A stretch of 64,000 bases of DNA from Isoetes taiwanensis (Eukaryota > Streptophyta > Lycopodiopsida > Isoetales > Isoetaceae). Both the position numbers and the translations under genes were made by a program. The DNA lies in contig JAJEKV010000278.1 in assembly GCA_021234155.1 (NCBI GenBank), positions 250,001 to 314,000 on the forward strand, in the 5' to 3' direction. Shown piece by piece: positions 10,492 to 22,906 of this stretch; the stretch's first letter is position 1, and every line of letters begins with the position of its first letter. The notes beneath the pieces were generated by a model that was not told where the DNA came from, ran no database searches, and saw nothing but the letters and a program-made list of their open reading frames with translations.

Positions 10492-12453
10492 TGCTAACAG
10501 AGGGCACAATTCGGATAGACTGATTGACCAGGATAATCAAGAGATTGCTGTAATTGCTGTTTGCGTTGTCTGTTTAATAAAGAGAAAGCCCAAGCGCAGA
10601 CGCTACGATGATGATTATGGTGGCCCTAAACCAGGTTGGAATCCTTCTTTCCTCTTATGTTGTGTATGTGGTTTATGTCAAACATTGGTCATATCAGGAT
10701 ATAGTCTAGATATCCATAGTTTTTACAATGTTCAATTCATCGAGTTCTCACACTTGGTCATTGTAAATATAGTTGCTATACCCGTGCAGGGCAGGAATGG
10801 ATAATTATCCTGGCAGTTATAAAATTTTATTATGAAGCTTGAATGGTTCAGAAGAGGCTTTTTGTTTGCTGCTGTGTTAGCAGTGTAGCACCCTCAAAGT
10901 TTGGGGACACATGCAGAGTTGTGGTTTGCAATTAAGAGATTGTAAGAAGTTCATATGCCGATAACTACATCTCCCCTCAATCGATAACGTCAGGTGGATT
11001 TTGTATAAGTTACATCACTGAGATTCTAACTGTAGATTTTCATTGTAGCTTGATGCCACTGCAACAAGACTTCTTCCTCATAGTTTCACCTTATCCATGC
11101 ACAGTGCACCATCAGTCCAAAAACTAACTTGGCTACTAATATTTAGTTTTACAGCTACACCCATTCTTCATATGAGCTGGTAAGGAGTGTTCAATTTTCT
11201 GTATCAGAATGGAATTTGGATTTGCAATAAGGATGTCTGACATTTAAATGTTTACTTTCTACCAATACGCTCTTCCAGTGAGCGCCATGCCAAAAGACAA
11301 TGTACATTTGAATTAGTGATTTTTGAAGTTTTAGTCAGGAAGAACTTATAGATGTTTCCAGTAAAGTATCAATCAATAGTCTGACATATTTATTAGCAGT
11401 TTCCTTATATTTGTCTTTTTTGTTGCCAGATAGCAGGAGGCCACCAATCGATCCATATTACTCTTCAGAAGGACCACCAAAACCTCATCATCGACCGCCT
11501 ACTCCACCACATTTACTTGCACATAATTATCATGCCCCAGTTCCACCACCACCAATCTCTGATTCCTATGACAGCAACAGCAGTGGGGGGCCTGGTGCTG
11601 CTGGAATTGCTAACAGGACGGAGGCCTGTTGACACAAGACAGCCAGTGGGAGAAGAGAGCTTGGTAGAATGGGTATGCAACACATCTAAACATCATAAAA
11701 TATTTTTGAATTATGCAAGAAGGATGCCTCACATGCAATATCTTCGCTGCTTATTCTCAGTCCAGACCGTTGCTCTCAAAGGCATTGGAGGATGGAAGTT
11801 ATGATGACTTTGTTGATCCAAGGGTGGCAGACTATGATGAACTTTCTATGTCCCGGATGGTTCAGGCAGCAGCAGCATGTGTGCGGCATTCAGCCAATAA
11901 GAGGCCAAAGATGGCACAGGTTTGTCTCACTTCTTACTTAAGATTGTCACATGATGATGTGCATTTCTGAATGCTTTAGGTGGTTCGTGCTTTGGAAGGG
12001 ATGGTTCTTCGACAGATCTAATTCCAGGGTGTTCGGCCTGGCTTTAGTTCTAAGCAAAGTTCGCCATATGAGAGTACTGAATATGATCCCAATCAGTACC
12101 AAGTAGATATGCAAAGGTTCCATAAAATGGCTCTTGAATCAAATTCTCTTTACAGTGGCACTAGTGAATATGGCTTAAACCCTTCTGGTTCGAGCTCCGA
12201 AGGCCCAGTTAGTGGTGAAACTTGCCAAGTGGAGAGAATAAGGCGAGGGCTTCTTGGAGAGGAATCCAGCTCCACTGAACAATATCAACAAACCTTTGTC
12301 TGGACATTAACCAACTTATTGGATCGATTTGGTTACTTGAAAATACAGAACAGAAAAACAGGATTTACAGTTGGAACCCCTTTGGAGCAGAGAAATGAAC
12401 GCGGGGTTGATTTGTTTGATATTTCTACGTTGGAGCACGTACCTGAATTGTAA
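10492..12453 (+). pseudogene. PERK-type (proline-rich extensin-like) receptor kinase pseudogene
   Basis: Exons keep splice borders. Exon 10492-10634 gives a short hydrophobic run (IAVIAVCVVCLI) followed by the basic juxtamembrane KRKPKRRRYDDDYGG typical of PERKs. Exon 11430-11672 begins with the proline-rich juxtamembrane tail ([26 protein letters not shown]). Near 11590 it jumps, out of frame, into kinase subdomain X ([19 protein letters not shown]). Exon 11761-11919 gives [14 protein letters not shown] and CVRHSANKRPKMAQ, subdomain XI. Exon 11980-12453 gives VVRALEG and the PERK C-tail (GVRPGFSSKQSSPYEST). The glycine-rich loop, catalytic Lys, HRD and DFG segments are absent, and a TAA interrupts the last exon near 12017. 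The gene cannot encode an active kinase. Confidence 0.8.
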
Positions 12454-13956
12454 TGACTTGGTTTTGCTTGGTTTTGAATAATTAAATGTGGTTCACAAAA
12501 TCAAGGAGACCATATTCCCTATATCTCAAATCCATATATTCTTATCTCTATCAATGACCCTACCACAAAACCTTATTTGTACCATAAATATAGACCAAAA
12601 TTTTCTATATGACTTAGTTAGATTGCATTGCCTTCCACTATTATCATGAACATAAAAATTGATCTTACATCCTAGTGTTTGTTATAGTGGCCATTATAGT
12701 TTAAATTCATGTCCTCATTTGACCTTATATTTTTTTAGTTATGCTCCATAGGAACAAATACATGAGATTTGCCATTAAAGAATTAATCAACAAATCACCT
12801 TTCAAGCCTAATTGCGTAGAATATGAATAAACAATTAACTTGGTTTTCCTTGCACATGCAGTCAACTTCGGTTGCAAAGTTTAAGCGTGTTGAGCTTTAG
12901 GGAGGACATTCGGTTGCAAAGCTTAAGCGTGTTCCTATTGGTGTTTGTTGAGCTACGGGGAGGGGATATAAATTATATATATCAATGGAACCAAGTTACT
13001 AGTGGTGCTAATTAGAGCTAAAAAAAAGATATATTGGAAAAAAAAAAATCGGGGGTGCCTACATATTTGATTGCATTTGGATCTAGATTTAGTGGTTGGG
13101 AAGGCAATGGCATTAAGTTATTCTACAGTTAAATCACTCATGGTAAATTTTGAATTGAAGGGCACGTAATTTCTTGGGTAGAGGAGGTTGGCCATGATTC
13201 GCCAACATTTCTATGGCTATAGTTGTTCATAAAACATTCGCCAACATAGCTATTTCTAAAAAGATAAGATTCGCCAACATTTCTATATAATACCTTTGCT
13301 ACGTCAGTCAACTCTTGTGAAACCCATGGTAAGAGGTCCTCCGGGCTGCGAGGGTATGCGCATACGAGGTTCACCCCACCACCTCGCTACAGGGCTCGGA
13401 ATGTAAGCTGGCTGGGCAACATGCTGCTAACGGTGTATGTAGGCTGGCTGAGCTACCCATTGTCCCGGAGTTTGTTTATGATGGTTTGGTACTCTGGATA
13501 TGTTCTTTGCTCTTGATGTTCATGATGTTTTCTTTATTGTCATAGTCTAGCGTTGCACCATAGGTTCTTGTGTCTTTGAGTTGTTATATTTGTTATTCAA
13601 GACTTCCAAGATCTTTTATGCATGCAGAGGCAGCTATGGGATCCCCACTTAGTCACAAGGACTAACCCCTTTGAGTGCATGCAGTGGTTGAGCAAGGTGG
13701 TGCTCGGGCCAGTAGCAGCAATACTGCTCAGGATCGTGGCTGAGTTGGAGTTTCTAGAAACTGAATCTTAGCTTTGGTTTTGCATAAATCTATTTTGGAT
13801 GTATTTCTCTTGAAACTATATTATTTAGTTGGATATTAGCTATATATGTAAGAAGGGAATCATTTTCCATTATTTATTGGAAGATTAAATTCTTCACCAA
13901 CATAGTTGGTTTAAGTTTTCATATCAACCTAGATCTAACCTCAAGTATTGACAAGA
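12454..13956. other. AT-rich DNA without recognised genes
   Basis: I see no coding similarity here. Three near-identical short repeats (ATTCGCCAACATTTCTAT and a variant) lie at 13197-13214, 13236-13258 and 13269-13287. At 13959-13984 an inverted repeat (CCGAGTTG ... CAACTCGG, 8-bp stem) sits immediately before the first GC-rich 1.13-kb unit. Confidence 0.4.
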
Positions 13957-14003
13957 TCCCGAGTTGCCAGGAGAGTCAACTCGGCAGGCTCGTCACACTT
14001 GGC

Positions 14004-17000
14004 GAGGTCGATTTGCCATTCCGGAGCTTCCCCGGTGCCCGAACGACAAAACACTGCGGTTTCCACAAGGCCGACCTCAGGACGCTCCACGGTTTGACAA
14101 GTTCTCCCGGACCGATCTGGAATCTTTTGGGCCTTCCCGAAGAGGGGTCCTGAACGGAGGATCCAACGGTCGGATAGGGGAACCGAGCTCCGGGAGGGTG
14201 GTCATTAGCGTGTGGCCCCCCGGGGGAGCGCTGCCAGGAAGGGCTGCCTCGGGAACTTTTTTGGATCCCGCCTCCTGGGATCCGGACTCCCCCCTCTTGT
14301 GAGGGAGCCCTGCAAGGTCCTGGCCTCGTTTGACTTGGGGAAGGGTGCCAGCTCGGTTGCCACGCAACGGGCTGCCCCGACCGTTCTAATGCTAACCCTT
14401 TGACCTAGATCTTCTCCAAAAATTCCGAAAATTGGGCTGTGCGCTGGAGATGAATAAGGAATCCAGCTGGCAAAAAAATAGAATTTATTTTTGTACAGTG
14501 CATTAATTACGAATTTATGAATGTCTTGCCACTGCAAAAGCGCCCCCCGACTTCTAATTGCCACATCGGGAGGAGGACAGGCCCAAACTCCGTTCCGTCA
14601 GTTCCCTTTGCTCCGCGTTCTCGGCCGCAGCTTCTCGGCCACGTCCCAACTGCAACAGACCAAAACTCGATCAACAAAATGCAACCCCTTCTAGAACCTG
14701 GCAACCCACAGGGTTTACGTTTCGAAGGCTCTCTCCTTGTCAGATTCGGCCGGGACCTTGTGCCATGTCTTGACGTGGAGTGGAGGTGTTGATGCCAGAG
14801 CACAGACCCTAAAATCCCCCTGGAAGCTGCTTGCCCCGAAAGTCCTCTCCCGAAGGCCTTGGGGACGGACGGGTGACCTCCCCTATCTGGAACCGTGATT
14901 TGGCTCTGCCAATGGACTTAGAACGTCGACACTGGGCTGGGGACCAAGTTCCGTGGCCAGAAGACCACCCGACCTCCAAGAAGCGCCAAAGTAGCTCATG
15001 TCCAGCACATTCATAGTCAATTGGCCTAGGATGTGGATGCCGGATACTGTCGTGGAGGGCGTGAGTGTTTCTTTCTTTTGAAAAACCGACCCTGTAACTT
15101 GCTCCCTAGGGTAATTTCACCATTCCGGACGATTTGTCGAGGTCGATTTGCCATTCCGGAGCCTCCCCGGTGCCCGAACGACAAAACACTGCGGTTTCCA
15201 CAAGGCCGACCTCAGGACGCTTCACGGTTTGACAAGTTCTCCCGGACCGATCTGGAATCTTTTGGGCCTTCCCGAAGAGGGGTCCTGAACGGAGGATCCA
15301 ACGGTCGGATAGGGGAACCGAGCTCCGGGAGGGTGGTCATTAGCGTGTGGCCCCCCGGGGGAGCGCTGCCAGGAAGGGCTGCCTCGGGAACTTTTTTGGA
15401 TCCCGCCTCCTGGGATCCGGACTCCCCCCTCTTGTGAGGGAGCCCTGCAAGGTCCTGGCCTCGTTTGACTTGGGGAAGGGTGCCAGCTCGGTTGCCACGC
15501 AACGGGCTGCCCCGACCGTTCTAATGCTAACCCTTTGACCTAGACCTTCTCCAAAAATTCCGAAAATTGGGCTGTGCGCTGGAGATGAATAAGGAATCCA
15601 GCTGGCAAAAAATCAGAATTTATTTTCGTATATTGCATTAATTACGAATTTATGAATGTCTTGCCACTGCAAAAGCGCCCCCCGACTTATAATTGCCACA
15701 TCGGGAGGAGGACAGGCCCAAACTCCGTTCCGTCAGTTCCCTCTGCTCTGCGTTCTCGGCGCAGCTTCTCGGCCACGTCCAACTGCAACAGACCAAAACT
15801 CAGCCCCCAAAATGCAAACCCTTCTAGAACCTGGCAACCCACAGGGCTTACGTTTTGGAGGCCCTCTCCTTGTCAGATTCAGCCGGGACCTTGCGCCGTG
15901 TCTTGAAGTGGCGTGGGGGTGTTGACACCAGAGCACGGACCCTAAAATCCCCCCGGAAGTTGCCCCGAAAGTCCTCTCTCGAAGGCCTTGGGGACGGACG
16001 GGCAACCTCCCCTCCCCGGAACCGTGATTTGGCTCTGCCAATGGACTCAGAACGTCGACATTGCCTTGGGGACCAAGTTCCGTGGCCAAAAGACCACCCG
16101 ACCTCCAAGAAGCGCCAAAGTAGCTCATGTCTAGCACATTCGTAGTCAATTGGCCTAGGATGTGGATATACTGTCGTGGAGGGCGTGAGTCTTTCTTTTG
16201 CAAAACCGACCTTGTAAGTTGCTCCCTAAGGTGATTTTGCCATTCCGGACGACTTGGCGAGGTCGATTTGCCATTCTGGAGCCTCCCGGTGTAACGACAA
16301 AACATCTGGGCTTGAGTTCTCGGGATGCTCCCGGTTTGACAAGTTCTCCGGACCCGATCTGGAATCTTTTGGGCCTTCTTCAGAAGAGGGGCCCCCGAAC
16401 GGAGGATCCAACGGCCGGATAGAGGAACCGAGAGCTCCGGGGAGGGTGGTCATTAGCGTGTGTGTGCCCCTCGGGAGCGAACTGACGCGAGGAAGGGCTG
16501 CCTCGGGACCTTTTTTGGATCCCGCCTCCTGGGATCCGGACTCTCCCCTCTTGTGAGGGAGCCCTGCAAGGTCCTGGCCTCGTTTGACTTGGGGAAGGGT
16601 GCCAGCTCGGTTGCCACGGGAAGCGGCTTGACTGCTTTCTAATGCTAACCCTTTGACCTAGACCTTCTCAAAAATTCCAAAATTGAATTAGGTGTGTCTT
16701 TGGAGATGAATTAGGAATCAGCTGGCAAAAAATCAGAATTTATTTTCGTACAATGCATTAATTACGAATTTATGAATGTATTGCCACTGCAAAAGGCCCC
16801 CCCGACTTCTAATTGCCACATCGGGAGGAGGACAGGCCCAAACTCTGTTCCGTCAGTTTCCCTTGCTCCGCGTTCTCGGCCGCAGCTTCTCGGCCACGTC
16901 CCAACTGCAACAGACCAAACTCGGCCCCCAAAAAGCAAACCCTTCTAGAACCTGGCAACCCACAGGGTTTATGTTTCAGAGGAGAGGCCCTCTCCTTGTC

Positions 17001-17270
17001 AGATTCGGCCGGGACCTTCCGCCGTGTCTTGACGTGGAGTGGGGGTGTTGACGCCAGAGCACGGACCCTAAAATCCCCCCGGAAGCTGCTTGCCCCGAAA
17101 GTCCTCTCCCGAAGGCCCTAGGGACGGACGGGCGACCTTCCCTCTCCGAAACCGTGATTTGGCTCTGCCAATGGACTCAAAACGTCGACATTGCCTTGGG
17201 GACCAAGTTCCGTGGCCAAAAGACCACCCGACCTCCAAGAAGCGCCAAAGTAGCTCATGTCCAGCGCACA
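14004..17270 (+). repeat. tandem array of a GC-rich 1.12-1.135 kb repeat, three units
   Basis: The landmark GAGGTCGATTTGCCATT begins units at 14004, 15139 and 16259, giving periods of 1135 and 1120 bp. Units 1 and 2 differ by only a handful of bases over their first ~550 bp but diverge more in the second half; unit 3 is more divergent with small indels. Unit 3 is cut at about 17270. Apparent ORFs on both strands repeat with the unit and look like by-products of high GC, not genes: their reading frames are not preserved in unit 3. I do not recognise the family. It could be a satellite-like array or tandemly joined non-autonomous elements. Confidence 0.85.
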
Positions 17271-17282
17271 AAGTAGCTCTGT

Positions 17283-17800
17283 CCTCCTCCCGATGTGGCA
17301 ATTAGAAGTCGGGGGGCGCTTTTGCAGTGGCAAGACATTCATAAATTCGTAATTAATGCATTGTACGAAAAAAAATTATGATTTTTTTGCCAGCTGGATT
17401 CCTAATTCATCTCCAGCACACAGCCCAATTTCCAGAATTTTTGGAGAAGGTCTAGGTCAAAGGGTTAGCATTAGAACAGTCGGGGCAGCCCGTTGCCTGG
17501 CAACCGAGCTGGCCCTTCCCCAAGTCAAACGAGGCCAGGACCTTGTAGGGCTCCCTCACAAGAGGGGAGAGTCCGGACCCCAGGAGGCGGGATCCAAAAA
17601 AGTTCTCGAGGCAGCCCTTCCTGGCAGCGCTCCTCCGGGGGGCCGCACGCTAATGACCACCCTCGCGGAGCCCGGTTCCCCTATCCGACCGTTGGATCCT
17701 CCGTTCAGGGCCCCTCTTTGGGAAGGCCCAAAAAATTCCAGATCAGTCTGGGAGAACTTGTCAAACCGTGGAGCGTCCTGAGGTCCACCTTGTAGAAACC
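17283..17800 (-). repeat. inverted partial copy of the 1.13-kb repeat
   Basis: This block is the reverse complement of roughly the first 520 bp of the unit (about 14060-14580). It runs from the segment matching the 14558-14580 region to the one matching 14060-14080. It faces the three direct units and ends abruptly at 17800, where LINE coding sequence starts. The direct and inverted copies could form a large hairpin. Confidence 0.85.
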
Positions 17801-19000
17801 TTGGCAATAGTGATCCTACCTGCCATGGACAACTTGCTACCCTTCCACCAATTGAGGTGTTTCTGCAACCCCTGCAAAATCTCATCCCACACCCTCCCCA
17901 TGGAAACATCCCCTCCAAAGGGAATACCCAATGACTTAGTACACACATTACACGGAAGCACATTCCAAGGGAATAGAGCCAAACAAGGGGGAGGGGAGTC
18001 GGTGGGCCCATAATGCGGAGCACTTACCCCAATTGTAAGAATGCACGAGGCCAAGGAGAAAGTATCCAACAAACCCTTCACATTCCATAAATTCCTCTCT
18101 TACGCCACCAAGAAGAGGAAAGTGTCATCGACACAAACCGGTTAATAATCTGGCGGCTACCATCCCGCATCCAAGCCCATCCACCACTCCCTCCTCCACC
18201 GCAACAAAAACAAGCGAGACAAGTGCCTCCGCCACAATCGTAAACAAAAACGGGCCAAAGGGCACCCACGGACGCACACCCTCGCCTAAGGAGAAAAAGG
18301 CGGAGGGTTCACCCCGCACACCACCGTAGCCCCCGCCGACCTATGCATCTTCATGGCTGTCTCGTAAAAGCGTGGACCACATTCAACGCTAACATCATGG
18401 AGACAAGAACTCCCAGCGGACACTATCGTAAGCTTTGGCAAAGTCAAGCTTAAGATAGGCAATGCCTTGACCTATTCTTTCCGCCCAATAAAGGCCCTCA
18501 TAAGTCGCGGCAATATTAGTCAAAATGTTCCTCCGGGGACAAACCCATCGCACCTTACTAATGGAAGAAGTCAACACCGGCTTCAACTTCTGCCGGGGCT
18601 TTCGCGAATAATCTTATACACAGAGGACAACAAGGAGATAGGCCTCCAATCATTAATAGTAGAAGGTTTGCTTAATCTTAGGAATCAAGGAAATGCATGC
18701 GGTATTCAAGATCCTATCCATTTGAGACGATCAAGTAAAGCAACTCAAGGTACACCTGGTACACCGACTCACCGGGCCACTCCCAATAAGTCCGGAAGAA
18801 CTCCACGAGGATGCCATCCAGCCCAGGACATTTATCCTTGGCCATGCACATACATGCCGCCGCTAAATCCTCTCGAGAGCTCCTCGCCCAAGCTCTCACG
18901 GTGAGGTAAGAATAGATGGCTTTAACAGCCCCCAAAACAAGCTCATGCATCTCCTCGCCATAGGGAAGAGTCGCCTGCGGCGAAAAACCCCCGAGAAATG
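17801..19000 (-). pseudogene. LINE reverse transcriptase remnant
   Basis: Conserved blocks appear in order across shifting frames: KCPGLDGILVEFFRTYWE (18950-18714), GIAYLKLDFAKAYDSVRWEF with the first catalytic Asp (18586-18395), EPSAFFSLGEGVRP...FLFTIVAEAL (18319-18125), a VDDTFLFL-like catalytic box that needs a one-base shift near 18130, and the thumb SLGIPFGGDVSMGRVWDEIL with LSMAGRITIAKV (18081-17801). The order and wording are those of plant L1-type elements. Confidence 0.85.
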
Positions 19001-19599
19001 GGCATGCACATACCTCTGCAAATCAGCGGGATCCTCCAAAGTCCGGCCATCGAGGGCAAAGCAAGGGGACGCCATAGATGCCTTTGATATCGCCACGCTT
19101 AGCCTCGCTCAAGAACACCGAGCGAACTTGTGTCCCCTCCTTCAACCAGGTAGGGCCGCCTTCACACGTGCCTCCCCGTGACTTTAACCCCGCCTCGAGC
19201 AACAATACGCCGTGAAAAGCGCATTCTCCCTAATACCATCGAAGGTCAGCGCCCAATCCTCTCCAACTCCCCGATAGAGACCATGCAACTCCTGGGCCGC
19301 CTCGCTTTGACACACGCCGCCTACCAAAGAGCTTGGCAAAACGCTTCTCGCCAAGGCAAGGCCACCATACCGCATACATACCCTTGAGGAGATGAAAATG
19401 TCCCGCACCGGGCCGAATCCGCGATCGCCGTAAGCCGGGTGTTCAAACTAACACCGCCCTAGAGGGCCGAGAGGCAATCGCACCGGACCGGACAAAATCT
19501 GAGGGTAATGATCAGAAATGGAGGTAGACGAATGTTACTCCTACAAGAAAGAGGGCACACCATCCGGTGCACATGGGGAAGCATAACACCGGTCATGCC

Positions 19600-20210
19600 T
19601 AGCATACCGCCCCGCACTAACCCTGCCTATTACAATAGGTGAAAGACAAGTCCCGGGGACCTCAACCAAGGCCAAATCCACGCAACAAACGAGACCATCG
19701 GGTCCCTCTCAAACCCATGCACAACACGGGTTCCAACCGAGAGCGATCCTCTACTCTCTCTACCATATTGAAGTCCCCTAACAACAACCAAGTTTGCTCA
19801 AGAACCCACCAAGGGCTTTCGCAGAACTTATTCGAGCGTAGCCCATAAAGCACCCCACTGAGAAGGCTGATTAGGGGCATAAACATTAACAATCCCCCAC
19901 CCTTGCCCTCCCTCCAACCACTTAATTATTGCCCACCAGACCAAACCACGCTGCGCAGAGAGTACGTGGTGACGCATATCCATCCTCCAAGCAATAAGAG
20001 TACCCCCACTAGTCCTAAGAAGAAGCAATAGAGGCAAAACTGCCCACCAACCATATTCATGAGCCTAGACATATCACCCCGCGGACACTTGTGCTCTGAA
20101 TGCAAACAATATCAGGTCGCGAACTGCCGAGTGCCAAAGAAACACGGGCCCTCTTACTACTAGAGGACCGTGACTCCCCGCACATTCCAACCAAGGATCG
20201 ACCTATTCAT
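19600..20210 (-). pseudogene. LINE apurinic endonuclease domain remnant
   Basis: It begins MNRSILGWNVRGVTVL at 20210, matching the usual 'WNVRG' start of plant LINE ORF2. It continues in another frame with GGTLIAWRMD and GWGIVNVYAPNQPSQW (20037-19828). A third frame gives TWLLLGDFNMVERVEDRS (19892-19662), carrying the GDFN motif. The domain would nick target DNA to prime reverse transcription. Frameshifts make it non-functional. Confidence 0.75.
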
Positions 20211-20759
20211 CCCGGGAGGAGAAGTGCCTGCCCCCACATGCCTACCCACCGGGCCATCAGCCCACTCCACGTAGTCATCATCTAGAGCCGGAGGATTAAT
20301 CACAAACAATATGACCCACATCCGCTCTACATGAGATTCCACTTCCAACACGTGTTGGAAGTCCCCTGTGTACCTCCATAGAGTCATGGGCCACACTAGT
20401 CTCTGCCTCCACCCGGGCTGCTCCAGCCACCTCATGCTTCAAGACATACCGCCAGGGACATCCCCACCGGGATCACTAGCCCCTCCCACTGCGTCCCCCG
20501 GACCTAGCCACAACCAAATCATCTCGAGCCCTCCCCTAAGCCACCACGCCCCTAGCCCCCGCCATCCAATGGGCGGCCAAGAAAGAAGCTTGCCCGGCCT
20601 CGCCCCACACCACCTCTCCCAACCACACCACCTCGCCTAACTCCACTCCACGCACCACGGAGTCCCCTCATGCATTGCCTCGGGAACAGAGGAATCCCGC
20701 CCCCCGTGATAAGCACCCCAACCCTACCACATCACAAGCACCGCCAGGATCATCAACAT

Positions 20760-21962
20760 GGTCGATGGTAGCACAATAGATGGAAACATCCGCCCGGATC
20801 TGAGCCATTCAAAAGCTTCAATCGGAAGAGAAAATGCCGGGGACCACTACGCGACTTTGGAAGAGAAGTGGGGCACAGCCGCAAAGCGTAGAGCAACACG
20901 GATCTTGGGGACCGCACAATAGAATGAGCCAAATATACACCTGGGCCATTAGCCATAGAAACCAAGAAATCGGGCACCATCGGATCGGGAGGAAGATCCC
21001 GAATCGGAACCAACACGGGATTTTAAGCTGGCTGTCCAAAGAACGGTGGACATTGGGAGTATAATAATCGATACAACACATAAGATTCACCCAAAGTATC
21101 CACCCCTCGACTAACCAATTGCCGCACGTAAGACTCACCTCAAACATGATTATGAAGAAATTATTTGGTAGGAATTTCAGAGACCGACACTGGGCAAACC
21201 AATCCGCCTCGGATGTCAGGCAAGCCAAGAGCTAAACCTCCTCGTGTCCAATATGTAACCCGTGAAGTAGCCCAATACCGCAAATGAAACTAGATTCTCA
21301 ATGGGTCCGAACATGTCCGGTATGATCAATATCTATCCATGGAGTCTCCGAAGAGCTGCCTGGCAGTCAACAGCAGTGATGATCCTCCACAAATTTCAGA
21401 GCCTCTTGAACACGGGCAGTCCTACACTCGGAGCCTTGGCGCTTTGATCCAATCTGAAAATCCCGCCGAAAGTGATGCGAGCAGCAAGTGTCATTGCTCC
21501 GCCCGGGCCGGGCGCCACAGGGAGTTGGGGCTGCCATACGGCATCCTGAGAGGTATCGCACCCCAGAGGCACATCGGCTACATGCACTCTAGAAGAGGGC
21601 GCGATCACCAGCAAGTGATCCCTTCCCAAGCATGGGGAAGAGGGCATCACGCATCCGGTTCCAAAGGGGCATGCTTGATGGGACCACGTAGGAGTCTCCA
21701 AAACACAATCTACTGGGGTTGCAGAATTATATTGAGAGGAAGAGCAATCCACATACCTCTCAACCGAAGGGGATTCCAAGAGCTCCCTCATCTCTGCCAC
21801 CAATTGCATGCCACTTCCTACAGCCCCCGCCTCTTCATGCATGCCGAGACCCACACCTTTCCCCTTTACTGGAGGATTCTTCCTCCTCGCCATCTCCCTA
21901 GGCTTCAGCCCCAAGCCATGAGGCTCAATTGATCCCCCATCAGCCTGTCTGGCAGGAGCCAT
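20760..21962 (-). pseudogene. LINE ORF1-like protein remnant
   Basis: A likely start is the ATG at 21962 (MAPARQADGGSIEPHGLGL), reading in the frame open to 21396 with Gly/Lys-rich and then serine/proline-rich sequence. Further down (about 21016-20760) PVLVPIRDLPPD and RSVLLYALRLCPTSLP resemble the nucleic-acid-binding region found in plant LINE ORF1 proteins (DUF4283-like). This assignment rests mainly on position upstream of the endonuclease. Frames are broken several times. Confidence 0.4.
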
Positions 21963-22160
21963 GATCCGAACCAGTCCGGAAATCAGCTGTTTTCGGCAAC
22001 AAACCACATGCAAAACAGCTGATGCTATACACCACCGAAAGGAGCTCGGAACAAGCTTTCCAACGAGCCTAAGCACGCTGAAATCTGACACCAGATAAGA
22101 GAGATATCGCCGATCAAAGTTTCGCCGTCAGAACCCCAACCGCCCAATTCGACCGCCTTC

Positions 22161-22906
22161 CATCTCTCTGTTCCCGCTTCAATGTTTACATCCATAAGTA
22201 ACTGTTTGTAGTTCTAAAACCTTTGATGTAGACAAATACTCGCTAGACAAATAAACTTTGCCAACACGTATTTCCAAATAAAGCACAAATATGAAAGGGG
22301 CAAATGAAAATCCATCAGGACATCACATCGACAGTAATATGAGACATTCACCCTATGAGTTTTTATTATGTAAGAGGTTGCAATTATAGTCTCACATTAT
22401 GAACATATTAATCTTCTAACAATTCCATTATGTATTACGAAAGGGGGTTTAAAAGATGTTGAAAATTTTATGTTCTTCTTTGTCAAGGGGGTTTTTAAGG
22501 ATATTGAAAAAACTAAGCTCTTTTTTGTTTGACAATATTTCTCTTAAGCTTGAAGGAAGGAAAGAGGTAGTGAAGAAATGTGTTGGGTCTATGAGACGAA
22601 ACTGTCCAATTACCAGTATATATGTTGGAACTCATAGTAAGAATGTTGAAACTTCATAAATTATGGAATGTTATTTGAACATTATAGTAACAATATAGGA
22701 ATGTTATAAAAATAAATCAAGTATATATGCATTGGCTTTCCATTCAAGGGAAATTATTGTGTTGTTTGACAGCAATAGGTTCATTTTTTCACAGAAAAAT
22801 CAGCTTAGTTCAATAAAAATTTGAGCACTCTGCTATAGAAATCATGGGTGATATGTAGAGCTGCCTAGCTGGTAATTTCAGGGCGAAATATTGAACACAC
22901 GTCAAC
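22161..22906. other. AT-rich DNA without recognised genes
   Basis: This is low-complexity, AT-rich sequence. The only open frame (22456-22659) has lysine/serine-rich composition without a recognisable domain. I see no repeats or RNA genes. Confidence 0.4.

Larger units (their letters stand above)
17801..22160 (-). mobile_element. LINE (plant L1-like), 3'-truncated and decayed
   Basis: On the minus strand the order is a leader (22160-21963), an ORF1-like region, an apurinic endonuclease and a reverse transcriptase. The RT is cut at 17800, shortly after the thumb segment, where the inverted 1.13-kb repeat copy begins. No 3' tail or poly-A is present. Truncation at the 3' end is the reverse of usual LINE 5' truncation, so it probably reflects later rearrangement or insertion at the repeat array. 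Confidence 0.8.

Noticed and set aside
13340-13400. Possible tRNA T-arm (GAGGTTCACCCC)
   Set aside because: No acceptor stem, D-arm or anticodon arm can be drawn around it.
13964-17300. Many open frames of 60-140 codons on both strands in the GC-rich block
   Set aside because: They recur with the 1.13-kb unit, overlap on all frames, and are not preserved in the diverged third unit. High GC explains the lack of stops.
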